A stretch of 64,000 nt of DNA from Brevibacterium album DSM 18261 (lineage in GTDB: Bacteria; Actinomycetota; Actinomycetes; Actinomycetales; Brevibacteriaceae), in NCBI RefSeq assembly GCF_000426445.1, contig NZ_AUFJ01000012.1, forward strand, positions 186,001-250,000, written 5' to 3'. The position numbers and the translations under genes are program-made. Below the pieces are notes generated by a model. That model did no database searches. It was not told the origin of the DNA and was given only the letters and a program-made list of their open reading frames with translations. Below, one piece after another: positions 58,424 through 64,000 of the stretch (within the stretch, counting starts at the first letter, position 1; each line of letters starts with the position of its first letter).

Positions 58424-60031
58424 TCAGCGGGTGCCGGTAGCCTGCGGGCTGCCCACGAGGAAGCGCCGGATCTTCCCGACGCTCGTGCGCGGCAGCGCGT
58501 CGATGATGTGCCAGGCGCGGGGGCGGGCGGCCGGTGTGAGGTTGCGGGCAGCCCAGGCGTCGAGCTCCTCGCCGCTGGGCGGGAGATCCGGGTCCGCGGG
58601 GACGATGTAGGCCTCGGGCACCGTGTCGCGGATCTCGTCGCGGACGGCGATCACCGCGGCCTCCTGCACGCCCGGCGCCTCGGCGACGGTCGTCTCGACC
58701 TCGGCGAGGCTCACGTTCTCGCCGGCTACCTTGATGACGTCGTCCGTGCGGCCGACGAAGCGGAGCCGGCCGTCCTCGTCCGCGCTCGCGAGGTCGCCCG
58801 TGAGGAGGAGCCGACTGCCGTCCTCGCCGCGGATGAGCGTGCGCGCGGTGGTGGCGGGATCGTCGAGGTAGCCCTCGAACAGGTCGACACCGGGCTCGCC
58901 CGCCACGGCGATGACTCCGGGAGAGCCGGGGGCGGCCTCGGCGAGGGTGGCGGGGTCGAGCAGGACCGTACTCCGGCCGGGGAGCGGACGCCCGATCGTC
59001 TCCGGCCGGGATGTGCCGTCCGCATCGGCGGTTGCCGCATCCGCGGTCACGGCTGCGACCGTCTCCGTCATGCCGTACAGCTGGCGGGGCGCACAGCCGA
59101 TGAGGCGGGTGAAGCGCGCGTACTGGTCCGTGCTCAGCGGCTGGGCGAACCAGGCGTGGCGCAGCTCCAGCGGCTTCGCGTCCTCCGGCGTGCGCGCCAG
59201 GATCATGCGGATCGGGGCGGCGAAGAGGCTGGTGTGCGTCGCCTCCAGGGACCTGCACTGCTCGAGCCACCGGCCGGCGGAGAAGCCCGAGGCCAACGCC
59301 ACCGAGGCGCCCACGGCTATCGCGGAGGCGAAGCAGTAGTACTGGGCGTTGGCGTGGAACAGCGGCAGGCTGACGAACCACCGGTGCTCCCGCTGCAGGC
59401 CTGCCGCGCGCGCCATGGGGAGACCGACCTGCGCGTAGTTGGCCTGCGTGAGCTTCACCCCCTTGGGGCGGGAGGTCGAGCCCGAGGTGAACATGACCGC
59501 GAGCCGGTCCTCCGGGCGGGGCCGGGCGTCCGTGCCGGGCTCTGCGGTGCGGGCGAGCAGCGGACCGCCGGGAGCGAGGTCCGCGGCGGTTTCCTCCAGC
59601 TCGATGACCGGCGTGCCGGCCGCTCCTTCGCGGTAGATCGCGGAGCGGGTGCGTGCGCACACCCCGAGGGCGGGGGCGACGCGCGAGACGTGGTCTGCGA
59701 TGTCGCGCGCAGTCGACTCGGGATCCACCGGCACGATCCATGCGCCCAGGCGGGCGGCGGCGAGCCAGAGCGCGACGAAGGCCGGTGAGTTCCGCAGGCA
59801 GAGGTGGACGGCCGACCCGACGGTGACACCGGCCGCCTCCAGCGTCTGCTGGACGCAGGCCACGACCTCGGCGAACTCCCCGTAGCTCCACCGGGTCACG
59901 GTGCCGTCGGGGTCCATGAAGAGGAGGAAGGGCGAGTCCGCATGCGCTGTGGCTGTGGCCGACCACAGCCGGGCGAAGGTGTCCGGGAGCGGTGCGGCGG
60001 TCGGGGCGGGGCCCGGGTGGTGCGGGGGCAT
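58424..60031 (-). CDS. Acyl-CoA ligase (AMP-forming), CaiC-like
   Basis: A 535-residue adenylate-forming enzyme. The core motif MFTSGSTSRPKGVKLTQANY (about 183-202) is intact, followed by LYGMTETVAA (about 310), GEPGVDLFEGYLDDPATTAR, TGDLASADEDGRLRFVGRTD and the C-terminal lysine region PRTSVGKIRRF. It activates a carboxylic acid to its acyl-AMP and then CoA thioester. The pattern is closest, by my reading, to carnitine/crotonobetaine-type ligases, but aromatic acids cannot be excluded. Start ATG 60031 after AGGAG. It is followed within 37 bases by the TRAP binding protein and preceded by a PucR regulator. Confidence 0.88.
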   Translation of the reverse strand: MPPHHPGPAPTAAPLPDTFARLWSATATAHADSPFLLFMDPDGTVTRWSYGEFAEVVACVQQTLEAAGVTVGSAVHLCLRNSPAFVALWLAAARLGAWIVPVDPESTARDIADHVSRVAPALGVCARTRSAIYREGAAGTPVIELEETAADLAPGGPLLARTAEPGTDARPRPEDRLAVMFTSGSTSRPKGVKLTQANYAQVGLPMARAAGLQREHRWFVSLPLFHANAQYYCFASAIAVGASVALASGFSAGRWLEQCRSLEATHTSLFAAPIRMILARTPEDAKPLELRHAWFAQPLSTDQYARFTRLIGCAPRQLYGMTETVAAVTADAATADADGTSRPETIGRPLPGRSTVLLDPATLAEAAPGSPGVIAVAGEPGVDLFEGYLDDPATTARTLIRGEDGSRLLLTGDLASADEDGRLRFVGRTDDVIKVAGENVSLAEVETTVAEAPGVQEAAVIAVRDEIRDTVPEAYIVPADPDLPPSGEELDAWAARNLTPAARPRAWHIIDALPRTSVGKIRRFLVGSPQATGTR

Positions 60032-60150
60032 GCGGCGGTCTCCTGATGTCGTCGTCGACTCAGCGGTGATGTCCCTTCTGATTCTGCTGTTCGGCCCGCG
60101 CCATGACGAGAGAGCGGTCCCCAGACTTCGCGGCCCCGTTTTGTGGAGAA

Positions 60151-61317
60151 CTACAGATCGGTCGGTTCTGTGCGCTGGTCCCAGGCCTCGAGCGCCCACG
60201 TGAGTTCGAGCAGCTCCGGCAGTGCCGTGAGGGAGCGGCCGGTGAGCTCCTGGTAGCGCTGCATGCGGTAGCGGACCGTGTTCTCGTGCACCAGCAGCTC
60301 GTCCGCGGTGCGCCGCACGTGCATGCCGGTGCGGACGAGCGAATGCAGGGTGCGCAGGAGCTCCGCTCCCGAGGCCGTCGCGGGCTGGACCGGGGTGATG
60401 CAGCGGTCGACGAGATGGGTGCTGACGACGTCCTCCTCGGCGACCGCGAGCTGCCAGCTGCGGGTCTCGAGCGTGTGGATGCGCGGCTCCGCGGTGCGCA
60501 CGGAGCGCCAGATGCGCTCGGCGAGCCGAGCGGAGTCCGAGAGCTCCGTGAGCGGGACCGCCGTCCCCAGGGCGGCGGGGCCGTGCAGGTCCACTGCCGC
60601 ATCGGCCCGGTGGAGTGGGGACTGCTCCGGGACCAGCCCGATGACACGGTCGCCGACCTGGGCGAGCAGGGCGGGTGCCCGCGGGGCCGTGCACGCGCGC
60701 TCCAGCTGCGTGAGGAACTGCTCGTGCCGCCCGTGCGGGGCGCGCGTGATGAGGACGGCATGGGGCTGTTCGGGGTCGAGGCCGAAGCGCACTGCGCGAT
60801 GCAGCGTGTGGGCCTCGCCGATGCGGTCCTGCAGGAGATCGACGACGAGGGAGGACCGTTCGACGGACCGCTGCACGGCCTCGGCGCCGGCGTGCTCCCG
60901 GTACTCCGCGGCTGCACCGGCGACGAACCAGTCGCCGACCTCCCACAGCAGGGTGGACCCGGTCAGCGTCTCCTCGGGCGCGAGGCCGTGCTCCTGCGCG
61001 AGCGTGAGGAAGCGGGCATGGGTGAGGCTGAGGCAGATGCGGTAGGCCCTGATGATGTCCTGGATCGGGACCCCGCGCTCGATCCTGTCCCTGGTCGTTC
61101 GCCGGTCCTCGCCCTCCTGTGCCCGGGTGGGGGCGCTGCGGCTGATGAGCGTGTCGACTCCGCGGCTCACATTGGTCCGGGCGGATGCGAGGATCTCCTC
61201 CCGCGGCACCGCGGCGTAGGAGCTCAGCTCTGCGAGGAGCGTGTCCGCTGCGTCGTCGGCGATGGTCGCCTGGAACCCCTTGAGCCTCTCGGCGATCTCC
61301 GCGATCGTCACTGTCAT
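60151..61317 (-). CDS. PucR-family transcriptional regulator
   Basis: A 388-residue activator. The C-terminal helix-turn-helix is at about 340-375 (MHVRRTADELLVHENTVRYR, MQRYQELTGRSL). The N-terminal helical domain covers about residues 1-170. Start ATG 61317; longer in-frame starts run back across the divergent VOC gene and are not credible. It precedes the ligase operon by 119 bases and is divergent from two VOC genes across 117 bases. The direct repeat at 61360-61389 in that gap is a plausible binding site. It is the second PucR of the window, differing in sequence from 26996-28318. Confidence 0.87.
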   Translation of the reverse strand: MTVTIAEIAERLKGFQATIADDAADTLLAELSSYAAVPREEILASARTNVSRGVDTLISRSAPTRAQEGEDRRTTRDRIERGVPIQDIIRAYRICLSLTHARFLTLAQEHGLAPEETLTGSTLLWEVGDWFVAGAAAEYREHAGAEAVQRSVERSSLVVDLLQDRIGEAHTLHRAVRFGLDPEQPHAVLITRAPHGRHEQFLTQLERACTAPRAPALLAQVGDRVIGLVPEQSPLHRADAAVDLHGPAALGTAVPLTELSDSARLAERIWRSVRTAEPRIHTLETRSWQLAVAEEDVVSTHLVDRCITPVQPATASGAELLRTLHSLVRTGMHVRRTADELLVHENTVRYRMQRYQELTGRSLTALPELLELTWALEAWDQRTEPTDL

Positions 61318-61359
61318 GGACCAAGGGTGCCAGAGGTCTGCGAGTCGGGTGCGCGTCGC

Positions 61360-61389
61360 GTGACTGTGGGGGGCGTGTGACTGTGCGGG
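61360..61389. promoter_or_regulatory. Direct repeat in the PucR/VOC divergent region
   Basis: GTGACTGTGGGGG (61360-61372) and GTGACTGTGCGGG (61377-61389) differ at one base and repeat at a 17-base period, near the middle of the gap. It is a candidate PucR-type binding site. Function is inferred from location. Confidence 0.4.
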
Positions 61390-61421
61390 TCGGAGGGCGG
61401 CGGAGTGTCCGCGAGTGTCTG

Positions 61422-61427
61422 TAGTCT
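61422..61427 (+). promoter_or_regulatory. Candidate -10 hexamer TAGTCT, leaderless start
   Basis: TAGTCT fits TANNNT and ends seven bases before ATG 61435, with no ribosome-site-like sequence between. This matches the leaderless arrangement proposed at 857-862. Confidence 0.35.
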
Positions 61428-61434
61428 CTGCCCC

Positions 61435-62094
61435 ATGGCTATCCCGCAGAATCTCGACCACCTCGTGTACGAAGTCCCGGACCTGGAGGCCGGAGTGGCC
61501 GCCTTCGCCGAGCGCACCGGTGTGACGCCGGTGTTCGGCGGCAGGCATGTGGGCCTCGGCACCGCGAACTACCTCGTACGGCTGGAGCCGCAGGGCTGGG
61601 TGGGCGGGGAGCGTCCGCTCACCTACCTGGAGATCCTGGGCCGGGATCCGCAGCAGGACGTGCCGGAGGGGACGGCGCTGCCGCTGGGGGTGCATACCGT
61701 TACGGAGCCGGTGCTGCGCACCTGGGCCGTGCGGCCGGGGGACTTCGATGCCGCGGTGGAGGCCGCGCGGGAGTTCGGTGCCGATGTGGGCGAGGTCCGC
61801 GACATGTCACGCCGCGACCCGGCAGGAGAGCTTCTGGAATGGCGGCTCACCGCACGGGAGGAGCTGCCGCACGAGGGCCTGCAGCCCTTCCTCATCGACT
61901 GGCGGGAGACTCCGCACCCGGCGCTGGGGGAGCTGCCCGTGCTCACCCTCGAATCGTTCGAGGTGATCGTCCCGGAGCCTGAGGACTTCGCCGCCCTGCT
62001 GGGCGCCGTGGGAGTTCCGGACACGGAGGTCGCGCAGGGTGACACGCTCCTCCGGGCGGTGCTGGCCGGCCCCACGGGTTCGGTCGAGCTGTGA
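61435..62094 (+). CDS. VOC-family protein (glyoxalase_3-like), first of a pair
   Basis: A 219-residue VOC-fold protein: NLDHLVYEVPDLEAGVAAFA at the start, then GRHVGLGTANYLVRL, LTYLEILGRDP and LQPFLIDWRETPHPALGELP. These stretches recur almost unchanged in the next gene. The fold binds a metal at the conserved His and Glu. It is translated from an ATG at 61435 that looks leaderless. Its last four bases overlap the second VOC gene (GTGA), so the two are a duplicated, coupled pair. The chemistry is unknown; both are divergent from the PucR regulator. Confidence 0.82.
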   Translation: MAIPQNLDHLVYEVPDLEAGVAAFAERTGVTPVFGGRHVGLGTANYLVRLEPQGWVGGERPLTYLEILGRDPQQDVPEGTALPLGVHTVTEPVLRTWAVRPGDFDAAVEAAREFGADVGEVRDMSRRDPAGELLEWRLTAREELPHEGLQPFLIDWRETPHPALGELPVLTLESFEVIVPEPEDFAALLGAVGVPDTEVAQGDTLLRAVLAGPTGSVEL

Positions 62095-62891
62095 GCGGCG
62101 GACAGGGGAGCGCGCCGGGCGGCGGGATCCGCGCCGGGGCCGCGGCCGCGGGGGTGCCGGCACCGGGAGTCCCGGTCTCCTTCGACCACCTCGTGCTCGC
62201 GGTGCCGGAGCTGGCTGCCGGCGTGGAGGAGTTCGAACGGCGCACGGGCGCGGTCTCCGTTCCCGGCGGGCGGCACCCGGGCCGCGGCACGGCCAATCAC
62301 CTCGTGCCGCTCGTCCCGCGCGGCTGGAGCGCGGATGCGCTCACCTACCTGGAGATCCTGGGGCCCGATCCGGAGCAGGATCCCGCGCTCGCCTCGGCGT
62401 CCCTGCACGGCTTCGACCGCCTCGCCGCGCAGCGCTGGGCGGTGCACCCGGAGGACTTCGATGCGACGATCGCGGCCGCTGCGGAGGCGGGGGCGGATTT
62501 CGGCGCGGTCTTCGACATGGCGCGGGACACCCCGGAGGGCGGCCGGCTCGCATGGCGGCTGACGCGGCGCTCTCCGCTGGCGTTCGGCGGTGCGCAGCCC
62601 TTCCTCATCGACTGGCAGGACTCACTACACCCGGCTCAGGCGCTGCGTGCGGACACCGGGCTTCCTGTGCTCACCCTGGAGCGGCTCGAGTTCTTCGGGC
62701 CGGAGCCGGAGGCCCTGGTGCGGGCGCTGGGTGTGCTCGCGGCCTCGGGAGCGGAGTGCGGGGGCACTGAGCGCGAGCATGGGGCACAGGGCGCCTTCGT
62801 CGTGGAGGAGGCCGCGCATGCCGGCTTCCGCGCGGTGCTCTCCGGACCGCTGGGCGAGGTCGTGATGGAGACGCCTGCGACGGTCGGCTGA
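62091..62891 (+). CDS. VOC-family protein (glyoxalase_3-like), second of a pair
   Basis: A 266-residue paralogue of the preceding protein, with an added ~30-residue Gly/Ala/Pro N-terminus and a C-terminal VOC segment rich in Gly/Glu. Shared stretches include FDHLVLAVPELAAGVEEFER, GRHPGRGTANHLVPL, LTYLEILGPDP and QPFLIDWQDSLHP. Start GTG 62091 overlaps the upstream stop by four bases. The pair probably arose by duplication and may form a heterodimer or act on two stereo- or chain-length variants. Confidence 0.82.
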   Translation: MSGGQGSAPGGGIRAGAAAAGVPAPGVPVSFDHLVLAVPELAAGVEEFERRTGAVSVPGGRHPGRGTANHLVPLVPRGWSADALTYLEILGPDPEQDPALASASLHGFDRLAAQRWAVHPEDFDATIAAAAEAGADFGAVFDMARDTPEGGRLAWRLTRRSPLAFGGAQPFLIDWQDSLHPAQALRADTGLPVLTLERLEFFGPEPEALVRALGVLAASGAECGGTEREHGAQGAFVVEEAAHAGFRAVLSGPLGEVVMETPATVG

Positions 62892-62976
62892 AGCTTCGCC
62901 TGGCGGGATCTCGCCGAACGGCGGCTGCGGCATCTACTATGACGGCAGCACTGTCTCACCGCCGAAAGGACCGCTC

Positions 62977-63285
62977 ATGGGCCGGAAGAGCTTCGTCGTC
63001 ACCTGGCTGCTGTCGTACTTCCTGGGTGTCCTGGGCATCGACCGCTTCTATCTGGGCAAGGTCGGCACCGGCGTCCTCAAGCTCATCACCGTGGGCGGGC
63101 TGGGGATCTGGGCGCTCATCGACCTCGTCATCGTGCTCGTCGGGGCGGCACGGGATTCCCAGGGGCGGCCGCTGGAGGGCTACGAGGACCGCAAGGTGGT
63201 GGCGTGGGTCATCACCATCGTGCTCATGCTCATCGGTGTGGGCGTGGGCAGCTGCTCCGGAGTGGCCGTCCTCAACCTGCAGTGA
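62977..63285 (+). CDS. TM2 domain membrane protein
   Basis: A 102-residue protein with a TM2 domain: VTWLLSYFLGVLGIDRFYLG, then KVGTGVLKLITVGGLGIWAL and IDLVIVL, forming two close helices, plus a third helix near the C-terminus (AWVITIVLMLIGVGVG). TM2 proteins are small membrane proteins of uncertain role. It is preceded by 85 bases of possible promoter (TACTAT at 62935-62940) and converges with the Fic gene with only three bases between. Confidence 0.85.
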   Translation: MGRKSFVVTWLLSYFLGVLGIDRFYLGKVGTGVLKLITVGGLGIWALIDLVIVLVGAARDSQGRPLEGYEDRKVVAWVITIVLMLIGVGVGSCSGVAVLNLQ

Positions 63286-63288
63286 GGC

Positions 63289-64000
63289 TCATGCGCGGCG
63301 CGCATCCGGAGGGGCTGCGGGTACCGGACGGATGGGTGGGGAGAGTCGTGTGTCGAACCGGGTGCTGGCCAGCTGCCTCTCCGTCACGGTGATGAGGTTC
63401 AGCACGTCTCCGCTGAGATAGGCGCGCTTGCCCCGGCCGATCGAGATCGTGGAGAGGATCTCCGCCTCACGCAGTGTTTCGAGCGCCTTGAGCGCGGCTG
63501 CTTCGGAAGTGCCGTGGATCCTGCGCACTGCAGCCGCGGTCAGGACCGGGGTGCCTGGCAGGTCGCGGAGGATCGCGTGCACAGCGGAGTCGCTGCGCAG
63601 TGCGCGGGTCATCCCTGAGGATGCACGCCAGTCATCGAGCTGTGCGTCCCAGCCGATGCGCATCTGTGCGAGCTCATCAGCGAGTTCCCCTGCACGCGCC
63701 GCAGCCTCCAGCACTGCTGCTGCGAACATCTGCAGCCAGACGAGGACGCCCTCGGCGTGAGACCCTGCGTTACCCTCACCGGGCATGCTGAGAGGATCGC
63801 TCACATTCGAGGAGGTGGAGCGGAAACCGGAGAGTCCGCGGATGTACTCGTCGCTGTGAGTGGCCAGGACGAGGCTCACCGGCAGAACAGCTCCGGCGGT
63901 AAGCCCGCGGCGGGCCAGGACGGCGTGGATGAGCGCACGGCCGACTCGGCCGTTTCCGTCCGCGAAGGGATGGATCGTCTCGAACTGTGCGTGGGCGAGG
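63289..64000 (-). CDS. Fic-family protein, C-terminal part with winged helix
   Basis: The gene enters from the right edge; about 237 codons are visible. The Fic motif HPFADGNGRVGR is at the upstream end, codons just inside base 63970, so the enzyme should transfer AMP or another nucleotide to hydroxyl side chains. After it come RALIHAVLARRGLTAG and the helical Fic region. A winged-helix domain (AAAVRRIHGTSEAAALKALE, then LREAEILSTISIGRGKRAYL) ends the protein. Fic plus winged helix is a common self-regulating layout. The N-terminal regulatory region is outside the window. Confidence 0.87.
   Translation of the reverse strand, partial: LAHAQFETIHPFADGNGRVGRALIHAVLARRGLTAGAVLPVSLVLATHSDEYIRGLSGFRSTSSNVSDPLSMPGEGNAGSHAEGVLVWLQMFAAAVLEAAARAGELADELAQMRIGWDAQLDDWRASSGMTRALRSDSAVHAILRDLPGTPVLTAAAVRRIHGTSEAAALKALETLREAEILSTISIGRGKRAYLSGDVLNLITVTERQLASTRFDTRLSPPIRPVPAAPPDARRA

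Noticed and set aside
1-64000. Prophage, integrative element or CRISPR array
   Set aside because: No integrase, structural, lysis or Cas gene and no regularly spaced repeat array was found; the only mobile trace is the IS110 fragment.

Overview
The window reads as a chromosome segment of a high-GC Gram-positive bacterium (Actinomycetota). Nearly all genes use G/C-ending codons and GTG starts are common. The regulator types (PucR, LysR, AsnC/Lrp, TetR), a DUF2087 protein, an IS110 remnant and at least two promoters that look leaderless all fit that group. I cannot name the genus. I saw no rRNA, tRNA, CRISPR array or phage structural gene.

Layout. (1) 1-1840: the start of a peptide-type ABC binding lipoprotein, divergent from an AsnC-like/GAF regulator. 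(2) 2021-7649: a defence-type island on the + strand. It holds a Nudix hydrolase, a 976-residue PLD nuclease/SF2 helicase/DUF3427 protein, and an A+T-rich overlapping pair: an ABC-type ATPase and a DUF4435/TOPRIM protein. That pair has the layout of the PARIS (AriA-AriB) anti-phage system. A broken IS110 transposase follows it at 7697-7936. (3) 8104-14530: a minus-strand amide-catabolism operon (M20 carbamoylase-type hydrolase, amidase, DUF3311 protein, Na+/solute symporter, amidohydrolase). (4) 14789-22534: an oxygenase cluster with two LysR regulators, a cytochrome P450, a PDR-type reductase, a Na+/solute symporter and a Rieske oxygenase resembling glycine-betaine monooxygenase GbcA. (5) 22636-30616: VOC protein, DUF2087 protein, orphan TRAP binding protein, metallo-beta-lactamase-fold protein, PucR regulator, CaiB-type CoA-transferase and TetR regulator. 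(6) 31004-38491: a peptide-type ABC operon (two permeases, fused double ATPase, an alkylsulfatase-like protein with altered metal ligands, binding lipoprotein). (7) 38659-46852: macrodomain protein bracketed by two copies of a hairpin repeat, amidase, AbgT transporter, Lrp regulator, C45 acyltransferase-like protein, aldo/keto reductase and SDR. (8) 46942-53817: a second peptide-type ABC operon (minus strand) ending in a luciferase-like monooxygenase. (9) 54680-62891: small acidic protein, then FAH-family, ketopantoate-reductase-like, orphan TRAP binding protein and acyl-CoA ligase genes under a PucR regulator, with two overlapping VOC genes divergent from it. (10) 62977-64000: TM2 protein and the C-terminal part of a Fic protein.

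Working picture: most of the window is modular catabolism. Each module joins a transporter, one or two hydrolases or oxygenases, and a local regulator, for small amides, quaternary amines, carnitine-like acids or sulfate esters. The exact substrates cannot be read from sequence. The defence island is compositionally foreign to this background and is the most interesting part. The intergenic DNA is unusually rich in hairpins and short repeats, including a perfect 57-bp palindrome at 23161-23217.
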